16,118 bases of DNA from assembly GCA_021161625.1 (NCBI GenBank), contig JAGHAG010000018.1, positions 1 through 16,118 on the forward strand. The letters run 5' to 3'. Each line of letters opens with the position of its first letter. Within the stretch, counting starts at the first letter, position 1. This document shows positions 6,321-13,021 of the stretch, one piece after another. The translations under genes were made by a program, and so were the position numbers. The DNA is from Elusimicrobiota bacterium. GTDB lineage: Bacteria > CG03. The notes under the pieces were generated by a model. The model was given only the letters and a program-made list of their open reading frames with translations. It was not told the DNA's origin and did not search any database.

Positions 6321-8382
6321 ACTTTATGTTACAACTTCTTTAAAGAATTTTGCCTTTGCTGTCAAAATTCGGGATAGAGTGATAACTGAAGTGTGTGAAT
6401 CTTGCGAAAGATTTGTAGAATTTTTTGAGAAATACAAAAAGATAACACATGATTTCCCTCCGCAGGGTTTGAGAAAAATTTATATAGACACAGGACCTGG
6501 CTCATTTACAGGTCTTAAGATAGGGGTTGCCTTTGCAAGAACTCTTTCTCAGATTTTAAAAATCCCTCTATATCCGGTTGATGTTCTTGAAATTCTTGCC
6601 TATGGAATTGAAAGATGCAGTGCAATCATTGATGCAGGCAATGGTATGGTTTATTCAGCCCTTTTTGAAAATGGCAGAAGAATTTCTGATGAATTCATAA
6701 TTGAAATTGAGGAGTGGCTTGACTATATTGAAGGGGAAGGTTTTGAGGTTGTGGTTTTGCTCCCTGATAAATTTTTACAGGTCATGGATGAAAGGGGAAT
6801 AAAATACAAAAATCTCCAAGCAGGCGAGGTCATTTATAAAATGATAGAATACGCAAAAACACAAGATTTGAAAACATTTTCCTTTAATGAGGTTTTGCCA
6901 AATTATATAAGTTCAAAAGAAAAAGAAAAGAAATGGAAAAAAGTTCTGGAGGGGATGATGATGAAAATAAAAGAATTGAAAGAAGAAATTAAAAAAAATT
7001 ACAGGGAACTGAATGAGATTAGAGCCGAGAAGGAGCAAAAGCAGAAAGAAATAGAGGCATTGAATAAACTTGAAAAACAAGCGCAGAATTTAAGAAAAGA
7101 AATTCAGGAAAAAATGGATGAACTTTTGGTTTTAAATGCAAAAAGAACAGGGTATATAGAATCAATAAAAGAATTCGAAAAAAAGATAGCTGCTCTGCAA
7201 TACAGAGAAGAGGAGTTGAAAGAAGAAATAGGAAAAATTGAAGAAAAAATTAAAGAAAGGGAAAAAGAATTTGAAAAATTGAGGGAACTTCCTCCAGATA
7301 TTCCTGAAGAGGTTGCCCTTTATGCAGAGCAAAAAGAAACCCTTGAAAGGCAGATTCAGAATCTAAAAAAGGAGATAGAGGAGTTGAAGATAGAAAAAGA
7401 AAGGCAGATTCAGGAACTGGATGAGATTTCTTCATCAAGGTTTGAAGAAGTTTTTTCAAGAATAAAAAAAGAGGAAGAGGAGATAGAAAAAATTACTGAA
7501 ATTCGCAAGACAAAGGAGCAAGAAGTTGAGATGCTTTCTCAGAAAGCCCAGAAGTTAAAAAGCCAGATAGAAGAACTTCAAAAACAGATAGAAGCCAACC
7601 AGCAAATTCTTGAAGAAAAAACTCATGAAGAAGAGTTAGAGCAAAAAGAAGAAAAAGAGCAGATATCTGAAATAGAACTTCCTGAAGAAGTAGAAGTGCA
7701 GGTTGAGGGGAAAATTCAGGAAAAGGAAAAAGAAGAGCAGGAAGCCAGAGAAGAAGCACCAGAAGAAAAAGAAGAGGAGGAAAAAAGAGAAGAAATACCA
7801 TCCATGGAGAAAAAAGTGCTTGAAGAAGAAAAGCCAGAAGAAGAAAGAAAAGAGCAAGAAGTTTCAGAACAGTTAAGAATTCAGCAAAAAGTCCAGCCCT
7901 TGCCTGATGTAAAAATTTCTGGACTTGATTATTTTATAAGGAATTTTCGTATAAGCGATTTGCCTGATGTGATGAGAATTGAGGAAGCGTCTTTTGAAAG
8001 GCCATGGCGAAGACAGATGTTTAAAGAAGAACTTTCAATTCCTGTTTCCAAACTTTATTGTATAGAAGGAAGATGGGGAAGAACCGGCAGAAGAAAACTT
8101 CTTGGCTATGGGGTGTTCTGGGTTGTAAATGAAAAGGCACACATAATAAATTTTGCAATAGCACCTGAGGAAAGGGGTAAAGGCATAGGGAAACTTTTCC
8201 TGAAAGAGATTCTCAAAAAAGCAAAGATGTTTGGTTGTAAGGCAGCGTATGTTGAGGTTCGCGCCTCAGCAGTTGCAGCACAGAAATTGTTTGAAAGCAT
8301 GGGTTTTCAAAATGTTGGTTTAAGAAAGGATTATTTTGGCTATCCAAAAGAAGATGCAATTATCTATGAAAGAGCAATTTAA
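6313..8382 (+). CDS. TsaB - coiled coil - RimI fusion protein
   Basis: A 689-residue fusion. Residues 1 to about 205 are TsaB (YeaZ), the partner that activates TsaD in t6A synthesis: IDTGPGSFTGLKIGVAFAR (58-76) is diagnostic, and NYIS (197-200) matches the usual end of TsaB. Residues about 215-440 are a long Lys/Glu/Leu coiled coil, with a possible break at ELPPDIPEE (325-333). About 440-530 is an acidic, Pro-containing low-complexity linker. Residues about 541-689 are a GNAT domain of the RimI type (acetyltransferase for the N-terminus of ribosomal protein S18), with IEEASFERPW (556-565), acetyl-CoA loop RGKGIG (621-626), EVRAS (648-652), and C-terminal EDAIIYER. Adjacent or directly fused tsaB-rimI is known, but a spacer of more than 300 residues is unusual. 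AAGGA at 6299-6303 is its ribosome site. The frame is open throughout, so this is not an assembly of stop-separated genes. Confidence 0.92.
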   Translation: MSELYVTTSLKNFAFAVKIRDRVITEVCESCERFVEFFEKYKKITHDFPPQGLRKIYIDTGPGSFTGLKIGVAFARTLSQILKIPLYPVDVLEILAYGIERCSAIIDAGNGMVYSALFENGRRISDEFIIEIEEWLDYIEGEGFEVVVLLPDKFLQVMDERGIKYKNLQAGEVIYKMIEYAKTQDLKTFSFNEVLPNYISSKEKEKKWKKVLEGMMMKIKELKEEIKKNYRELNEIRAEKEQKQKEIEALNKLEKQAQNLRKEIQEKMDELLVLNAKRTGYIESIKEFEKKIAALQYREEELKEEIGKIEEKIKEREKEFEKLRELPPDIPEEVALYAEQKETLERQIQNLKKEIEELKIEKERQIQELDEISSSRFEEVFSRIKKEEEEIEKITEIRKTKEQEVEMLSQKAQKLKSQIEELQKQIEANQQILEEKTHEEELEQKEEKEQISEIELPEEVEVQVEGKIQEKEKEEQEAREEAPEEKEEEEKREEIPSMEKKVLEEEKPEEERKEQEVSEQLRIQQKVQPLPDVKISGLDYFIRNFRISDLPDVMRIEEASFERPWRRQMFKEELSIPVSKLYCIEGRWGRTGRRKLLGYGVFWVVNEKAHIINFAIAPEERGKGIGKLFLKEILKKAKMFGCKAAYVEVRASAVAAQKLFESMGFQNVGLRKDYFGYPKEDAIIYERAI
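6948..6963 (+). promoter_or_regulatory. Possible internal ribosome-binding site and ATG triplet
   Basis: GGAGGGG at 6948-6954 is followed at once by three in-frame ATG codons (6955, 6958, 6961). The second and third are 5 and 8 nt from GGAGG, a good spacing. This sits exactly at the TsaB / coiled-coil boundary (Met215-217). An internal start would make a separate coiled-coil-RimI protein of about 473 residues. Confidence 0.35.
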
Positions 8383-8432
8383 TGGAGACAGGAAAACAAA
8401 GTGATATGGAGACAAGATGATAAGTAGAAAAG

Positions 8433-8474
8433 TGGACAGAGGACAGGGGATAGAGGATAGAGGAAAGAGGATAG
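8433..8474 (+). repeat. Heptamer tandem repeat (WGGAYAG type), 6 units
   Basis: Six consecutive 7-bp units: TGGACAG, AGGACAG, GGGATAG, AGGATAG, AGGAAAG, AGGATAG. They lie in the 485-bp non-coding region after the rimI fusion. The same heptamer occurs at 11393-11434 and, on the other strand, at 11542-11569. Just before it, TGGAGACA occurs twice (8383-8390 and 8406-8413). Confidence 0.85.
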
Positions 8475-8484
8475 GCAGTATGTC

Positions 8485-8504
8485 ATTCCTGCGAAAGCAG
8501 GAAT
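8485..8504 (+). repeat. Palindromic ATTCCTGC-GAAA-GCAGGAAT repeat
   Basis: A perfect 8-bp stem with a GAAA tetraloop, flanked by GTC and CCAGA. This is the core of a widespread intergenic bacterial palindrome. A short A-rich stretch, not a T-run, follows it, so it is not a plus-strand terminator by the usual rule. It could act as an mRNA 3' end stabiliser for the tsaE-tsaB/rimI transcript. Confidence 0.75.
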
Positions 8505-8543
8505 CCAGAAAAAAAGAATTAAAAATGACAGATGAAAAATGAA

Positions 8544-8683
8544 AAACTCTAAATCCGAAACTCTAAATTCTAAACAATATCAAAATCCAAATGACCGAAA
8601 TAGAAAAAAAGAAAAGGGTTTTGGACATTTGAACTTTGGTAATTGGGATTTGTTTAGGATTTGGGATTTAGAATTTAGGATTT
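8544..8683 (+). repeat. Imperfect long inverted repeat built of 7-bp units
   Basis: The left arm (8544-8578) is five heptamers: AAACTCT, AAATCCG, AAACTCT, AAATTCT, AAACAAT. The right arm ends with AGGATTT, GGGATTT, AGAATTT, AGGATTT (8656-8683). Complementary blocks include CTAAACAA (8570-8577) with TTGTTTAG (8650-8657), and CAAATG (8588-8593) with CATTTG (8626-8631). The RNA could fold into a long imperfect hairpin with a purine-rich loop at about 8596-8622. No reading frame was recognised here; it looks like a MITE or repeat mosaic. Confidence 0.6.
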
Positions 8684-8712
8684 TTGTTTGGTGCTTGAAA
8701 TTTATTTAAGAA

Positions 8713-8792
8713 GAAATGTAGCTCGAGACCCTTGGCCTGCCAAATTTGAAAAGACAAATTGTTAGAGGCTTAGCCTCTAACAGGAAATGTAG
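8713..8792 (+). repeat. Hairpin-containing segment between 9-bp direct repeats
   Basis: GAAATGTAG occurs at 8713-8721 and 8784-8792, bracketing 62 bp. The bracketed part holds a perfect 9-bp hairpin with a 3-nt loop (8761-8781, arm GTTAGAGGC) and a weaker AATTTG / CAAATT stem (8743-8748 with 8755-8760). The direct repeats could be a target-site duplication around a tiny non-autonomous insertion; no transposase is present. Confidence 0.35.
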
Positions 8793-8820
8793 AGATATAT
8801 AGAAGGTAATTTTAATCACA

Positions 8821-8849
8821 TTGACGAAGACAGGTAATCAGATTATAAT
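8821..8849 (+). promoter_or_regulatory. Sigma-70 promoter for TraF-like outer-membrane gene
   Basis: TTGACG (8821-8826), a 17-nt spacer and a perfect TATAAT (8844-8849). The start point is expected near 8856, so the leader would be only about 12 nt and essentially consists of the GAGGAGG ribosome site (8856-8862) before the ATG at 8868. Confidence 0.75.
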
Positions 8850-8867
8850 AAGTTTGAGGAGGAAGTT

Positions 8868-10529
8868 ATGAGATATTTTTTGATTTTTGTCTTTTGTTCT
8901 CTGGTCTATGCAGAGTCATTTAAAATTTTAGGGCCTCGTGCGATTGCAATGGGCGGTGCACAGGTTGCCTGCACAAAGGACTCTTTTGCTCAGTACTGGA
9001 ACCCTGCTGCTCTTGGCATTGGAAGAGATGTTGATGTGGAAATCCCTGTTGCAATTCAGGGGGAGGCAACAGGAGATATCCTTGGGTCTGCTGATAGGAT
9101 TTCACAACTCATAGAGGAATACGATAAAATATCACAGGCACAGGAAGACGGCGACTACATAGGTCTTACTGAGATAAATTCGTTTGTTAAAATGTTAAAG
9201 GAAATTGATGAGTTAAATGACCCCTCAAAGGGAGTGCTTATAGATGCAAGCGGAGGAGCGAATTTCAGAATAAGTCATCTTGCTTTTTCTGTGAATAATT
9301 TCACCTCTATTGGAGTTGACCCAGCTGTTGATACCCAGAATATCAGATTTGATTCTGCAACGGTTTCAGGAACACAGTCCACATCAGTTAAAAAACTTCA
9401 AAATTATCAGGGCATAGACCTTGGAAAACTCATTGATGATTTTGTTGATTCAAATCCAACAATTGACGATGACCCCTCTGATCCAGACCTCTTAAATGCA
9501 AGAGACACACTTCTTTATGGTTCGGATGGTGCAGGTGGAGAGACAGGAATTCTTGAGGAAATTACAGACACCCTTGGAGCAGATTTTGATGAAAGTAAGT
9601 ATACACTCAAGGATATTGCAAATGCAATAATAAATGCAGCAACAGACCCGAATATTGTTGGTAGTGAAAATGTTTTAACCAAGGATGAAGTAATTGATTA
9701 TGTGAATCAGGTGGAAGAATTAAAACCAACAATTGAGTATATTCTTGATTCTGCTGTGAATGGTGGTGCTGTTTCTGAAAATCAATCAAATCTCACACTG
9801 AGAGGGACTTCAATCTTTGAGGCATCCCTTGGCTATGGAATGAAATTTCCAAATCTGCTTTCCCCTTTTCCCCTGATAAACTCAATACTGAGGGGTCTTT
9901 ATGTTGGTGGAAATGTAAAGTTTATGAAGGGTTATGTGAGTTATTATAAGCAGAATGTTTTTGACGAAGAGGCAGGCGGGATAGATGCTGTAATTGACAA
10001 TTATAATGAGTATTATAGGGAATCAAATGCACTTGGATTAGATATGGGGGTTCTTTTAGAAAAAAGACCCTTTGGAAAAAGAATAAGAGCAGGTCTTGTT
10101 GCAAGAAATATAAACTCGCCAAAATTTGACGCCCCACCTGAAAGTGGCTCTTCACAGTATAAAGTGCGTCCACAGTTGCGCGCAGGAATTGCAATCTGGC
10201 CTTTTAATTGGTGGGTTATATCTTCAGACATTGACCTTACAGAAAATTCAACAGCGCTTCCTGGTTATAAATCAAGATACTTTGGACTTGGCACAGAGAT
10301 AAATATATTAAACCGTAAGTGGTTGAATCTTGCTTTGAGAGCAGGTTTGATGAAAAACATTGCAGAAGAGACCTCTAAACTTGCCTACACTGCTGGATTT
10401 GGATTGAATATCCTGCATTTAAACATTGATCTGGGTGCTGCTATGAGCACGGACAAGACAGAAATTGAAGACGAAACCGAGATACCTGCATCTGCCTCGG
10501 CTTCTTTAATGATTTCCTTTAATTTTTAG
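8868..10529 (+). CDS. Outer-membrane beta-barrel protein, TraF/FadL-like
   Basis: 553 residues with a signal peptide (MRYFLIFVFCSLVYA, cleavage likely after VYA at 13-15). The mature N-terminus carries the family hallmark GPRAIAMGGAQVA (22-34) and YWNPAALG (43-50), as in FadL/OMPP1, PorV and TraF_2 barrel proteins. An Asp-rich, probably extracellular or periplasmic insertion occupies about residues 100-310. The C-terminal half has alternating beta-strand patterns, including RAGLVARNINSPKFD and RPQLRAGIAIWPFNWWVISSDIDL, typical of proteins annotated as conjugal transfer TraF-like. It ends in SFNF; a terminal Phe is the BAM-dependent beta-signal. The TraF label does not imply conjugation, since no transfer gene is nearby. 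The likely role is an outer-membrane channel or transporter, substrate unknown. Strong GAGGAGG ribosome site and a near-consensus promoter. Confidence 0.82.
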   Translation: MRYFLIFVFCSLVYAESFKILGPRAIAMGGAQVACTKDSFAQYWNPAALGIGRDVDVEIPVAIQGEATGDILGSADRISQLIEEYDKISQAQEDGDYIGLTEINSFVKMLKEIDELNDPSKGVLIDASGGANFRISHLAFSVNNFTSIGVDPAVDTQNIRFDSATVSGTQSTSVKKLQNYQGIDLGKLIDDFVDSNPTIDDDPSDPDLLNARDTLLYGSDGAGGETGILEEITDTLGADFDESKYTLKDIANAIINAATDPNIVGSENVLTKDEVIDYVNQVEELKPTIEYILDSAVNGGAVSENQSNLTLRGTSIFEASLGYGMKFPNLLSPFPLINSILRGLYVGGNVKFMKGYVSYYKQNVFDEEAGGIDAVIDNYNEYYRESNALGLDMGVLLEKRPFGKRIRAGLVARNINSPKFDAPPESGSSQYKVRPQLRAGIAIWPFNWWVISSDIDLTENSTALPGYKSRYFGLGTEINILNRKWLNLALRAGLMKNIAEETSKLAYTAGFGLNILHLNIDLGAAMSTDKTEIEDETEIPASASASLMISFNF

Positions 10530-11482
10530 AAGTAAAAATTTATTGAGTAAATCTGATAAACCCCAAGATATTTTTTTGATGAAAATCCACAGGAAAAGTC
10601 AAAATTTTTCAATTCAAACATAACTCCAAAATTGTAGGAAAGTTCGTTTTGCTTTTCAATTCCAAAAAGAAGTGTGATAAAATTTATTCTTTTTCCAAAA
10701 GAAAGAAGAATTTTTTCTTTTTCAAAGGAAGTTTTCTTCACCTCTAAATTCAACTGATTGGAGCCAGAAAAATATGAAACCCCTGTATTCAGAGTCGTCG
10801 GGAAGGAATTTCCGCTTATTTTACTTCCAATGTTTAATACACTTGCTCCAATTGTAAAATTTTTTATGTCTTTCAAAAGACCAAAATCAAGGCAAACCCC
10901 TGTAAGAGAATCTGTCTCAATTTTTTGAGAGACGCTTTTTCCTGTAATCCCATAAATTGTTTTTCCTATTTTTAAGGCCCAGCTTAGAAAAATTGCCCTG
11001 CTTGTTATATTGAAATTGCCTGTTTTTATCCCTGTAAATGCCTCCCTTTTTTCGTCTGTTTCACTGAAATCTCTAATTCCAATGGCAAGGTAATGGTTCT
11101 GCGGGTTTTCGCCAAAGGCGTCTGTGGTTTGAAAGTTAAAGGATAATTTCGCAGAATTGAATTTAAGTCCCTCAAAATAATTCAACTGAGAAACCTCAAA
11201 ACTCAAATTTTCTTCCCAGATGCTTGCAGGATTTTTTTCAAGATTTGAAATTCCATAATCTGCAACACCCTTAAACAGCGAAGAAGGGGTTAGTGGAAGC
11301 AGAAGAAAATTAAAACCTGTTTTTCCTGGTGAATTGTCAAAAAAACTACCAAAAGCATTAGAAACAAATAGCAAATAACAAATAGCAAATAGTGGATAGA
11401 GGACAGAGGACAGTGGATAGAGGATAGTGGATAAAAATATGCTCCTTCGGCTTCGTCGGGTCGCGATCTTTCCCAATCTCAT
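10526..11482 (-). CDS. PorV/PorQ-like outer-membrane beta-barrel protein
   Basis: 318 residues. The mature part starts with GKTGFNFLLLPLTPSSLFKGVADYGI and NPASIW, a divergent version of the PorV/PorQ opening (TAAxFLxxxxGARAxGMGGA then YWNPAGL), followed by beta-strand-rich sequence ending INFYF, a C-terminal aromatic beta-signal. PorV-type proteins are outer-membrane barrels that shuttle cargo in type IX secretion; PorV-like relatives are common in candidate phyla without proof of that role. The N-terminus is odd: an Arg-rich stretch (IATRRSRRS) is followed by a hydrophobic core encoded by a 7-bp tandem repeat. It still looks like a usable signal peptide (Arg-rich, hydrophobic, then SNAFG). 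Start choice is uncertain: AGGAG lies about 12 nt before this ATG and no ATG follows soon. It is last in the lptF-lptG-protease directon and overlaps the convergent TraF-like gene by 3 bp. Confidence 0.75.
   Translation of the reverse strand: MRLGKIATRRSRRSIFLSTILYPLSSVLYPLFAICYLLFVSNAFGSFFDNSPGKTGFNFLLLPLTPSSLFKGVADYGISNLEKNPASIWEENLSFEVSQLNYFEGLKFNSAKLSFNFQTTDAFGENPQNHYLAIGIRDFSETDEKREAFTGIKTGNFNITSRAIFLSWALKIGKTIYGITGKSVSQKIETDSLTGVCLDFGLLKDIKNFTIGASVLNIGSKISGNSFPTTLNTGVSYFSGSNQLNLEVKKTSFEKEKILLSFGKRINFITLLFGIEKQNELSYNFGVMFELKNFDFSCGFSSKKYLGVYQIYSINFYF
11365..11434 (-). repeat. Ten-unit heptamer tract inside the PorV-like signal peptide
   Basis: On the plus strand: four CAAATAR units (11365-11392) directly followed by six WGGAYAR units (11393-11434: TGGATAG, AGGACAG, AGGACAG, TGGATAG, AGGATAG, TGGATAA). 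Read on the minus strand this codes for a 7-residue periodic peptide STILYPL-SSVLYPL-FAICYLL, the hydrophobic core of the signal peptide. A change of one unit would shift the reading frame. Confidence 0.88.
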
Positions 11483-11571
11483 AATTTCCCAATCTCCTAA
11501 TTTCGCTTCATTTTTTTATCTGTCATTTTCCATTTTTCTTTCTTTCCTCTTTCCTCTTTCCTCTATCCACT
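11391..11571. repeat. Inverted-repeat element bridging protease and PorV-like genes
   Basis: AGTGGATAGAGGA (11391-11403) is repeated exactly in inverse at 11559-11571, a 13-bp perfect inverted repeat. The right side consists of four heptamers (11542-11569) starting one base inside the protease stop codon TAG. Between lie a GC-rich patch (about 11441-11470), four imperfect 8-bp units on the minus strand (about 11470-11501: ATTAGGAG, ATTGGGAA, ATTATGAG, ATTGGGAA) and a block (about 11510-11535) resembling ATGACAGATGAAAAATGAA near 8526. It is MITE-like in shape. Confidence 0.6.
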
Positions 11572-13021
11572 ACTTTATTACTGCAAATCTTCCCTTCCCC
11601 TTTCCCTTATCTGTTTCAGCATAATAAAAATAAATGCCTGTGGACACTTCGTCCCCATTTATATTTTTCCCATCCCAGATAAGAATTTTTTTATCAGGGA
11701 AATAGGATGAGGAGTCAATAGATGCTATTTTTGCGCCTGAAAGATTGTAAATATAAAATTTTTTAATTTCCTGGGGAGCATCCTCAAAACAGAAATAAAG
11801 AACGCCATTTGAAATTCTATAAGGATTTGGAAAACTTGTTATTTTCTGAGCAAATGTATATTCAAAAGGAGTTAAAGAGGAAACAACTGCCTGTGCATCT
11901 ATAAGACCATATCCATAGTAATCATCCTTCCCTGAAATGCCAAGGTCCTGAGCATTGTTTCTTAAAACAGAAAACACATCATCAGGGGAATAATCAGGTC
12001 GTATTGAAAAGACAATTGCAGCAAGACCCGAAACAAAAGGTGTTGCCATTGATGTTCCATTCCATGCTTCATAGTCAGTTCCTGATATGTAGGAAGGAAC
12101 CGTGCTTAAAATGTTTTCTCCAGGGGCAACGACATCCAGTTCAGGACCATAATTTGAAAAGGATGACCTTGTAAGAGTTGAATCAATAGCACCAACTGAA
12201 AAAGTTGTTGAAAACTTTGCAGGGTAATAAATCCCCTCTACTCCATCATTGCCTGTTGCTGCAGCAATAAATGAACCATTGTTATAGGCAAATCTGCAGG
12301 CATCCTCTTCAGCAGAAGATGGTTCCTCAGAACCAAGGCTTATGTTTATAACCCTTGCACCATTTTTTGTAGCCCATACAATTGCATCAGCAAGGTCAAA
12401 TTCACTTCCCTCTCCATCTGAATTAAGCACTTTCAGAGCCATAATTTTTGGCTTCATAGCAACCCCTGAAATGCCTTTTTGATTATTAACACTCGCAGCA
12501 GCAATCCCTGCAACATGAGTGCCGTGTCCATTGTCATCAACAGGGTCATTGTCCCCATTTACAAAATCATAGCCACAAAAACCCTCATTTGACTGCCACA
12601 TTTTGTCCTTTAAATCCTCATGCTCATAAAAAACCCCGGTATCAATTACAGCAATAATAACAAAGGAACTTCCAGAAGAAGCAGAAATGTCCCAGGCAAA
12701 TGGCATATTTATTGCGCTCAACCCCCATTGCTGTGAATAAAGAGGGTCATGAGGTTCCCACAGGGCTTTTATCCTCTTTTCTTTGTTGCAGTATTCAACT
12801 TCTTCAAAGTTTAAAAGATTTTCTACAATTTTATCCTCATTTTTTTCAATTTTTATTCGCCAGAGATTTAATTCAGGGATTTGCTTTACAGGTGTAGCAG
12901 ATGAAATAAAAATTATCTCTTTCTGCCTTTGAAGAGGTGTTGCGGATGAAAATTTGAGGACATATTGTCCACAATAAAGCCAGCCGCTAGCCAAAAAAAT
13001 CAAAAGCAATTTTTTAAGCAA
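11570..13021 (-). CDS. Secreted subtilisin-like serine protease (S8) with sorting-like C-terminal domain
   Basis: 483 residues. An N-terminal signal peptide (KKLLLIFLASGWLY) is followed by a propeptide-like region (about 20-90). The catalytic domain (about 95-380) holds the full subtilase triad: Asp127 (AVIDTGV), His166 (NGHGTHVAG) and Ser324 (NGTSMATP), with the oxyanion Asn258 (ATGND). The C-terminal region (about 395-483) begins SFPNPYRISNG and has WDGKNINGDEVSTGIYFYYAE and GRFAVIK, as in FlgD-Ig-like / type IX secretion CTDs that send or tether proteins to the surface. Cys17 lies in a poor lipobox (WLYC), so a lipoprotein is unlikely. The start is TTG (13019-13021) with GAGGA six or so nt upstream, overlapping lptG by 8 bp. 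The gene lies between LPS-export genes and a PorV-like gene. Confidence 0.93.
   Translation of the reverse strand: MLKKLLLIFLASGWLYCGQYVLKFSSATPLQRQKEIIFISSATPVKQIPELNLWRIKIEKNEDKIVENLLNFEEVEYCNKEKRIKALWEPHDPLYSQQWGLSAINMPFAWDISASSGSSFVIIAVIDTGVFYEHEDLKDKMWQSNEGFCGYDFVNGDNDPVDDNGHGTHVAGIAAASVNNQKGISGVAMKPKIMALKVLNSDGEGSEFDLADAIVWATKNGARVINISLGSEEPSSAEEDACRFAYNNGSFIAAATGNDGVEGIYYPAKFSTTFSVGAIDSTLTRSSFSNYGPELDVVAPGENILSTVPSYISGTDYEAWNGTSMATPFVSGLAAIVFSIRPDYSPDDVFSVLRNNAQDLGISGKDDYYGYGLIDAQAVVSSLTPFEYTFAQKITSFPNPYRISNGVLYFCFEDAPQEIKKFYIYNLSGAKIASIDSSSYFPDKKILIWDGKNINGDEVSTGIYFYYAETDKGKGKGRFAVIK

Noticed and set aside
7250..7857. Three overlapping minus-strand ORFs rich in Phe and Leu opposite the coiled coil
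   Set aside because: They are the antisense of Lys/Glu codon runs (AAA/GAA read as TTT/TTC/CTT). No ribosome sites or family motifs are seen, and the plus frame is clearly coding.
8485..8515. Rho-independent terminator of the tsaE operon
   Set aside because: The hairpin is followed by an A-rich run rather than T residues on the plus strand. On the minus strand the A-run does not lie on the correct side for a terminator of a known gene. It matches a common intergenic palindrome instead.
8433..8683. CRISPR array
   Set aside because: The repeats are 7 bp, directly adjacent, degenerate, and have no unique spacers; no cas gene is present.
8868..10529. Plasmid conjugation gene (TraF name)
   Set aside because: The family label for this barrel type is historical. 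The sequence shows a FadL/PorV-like outer-membrane protein, and there are no other transfer genes nearby.
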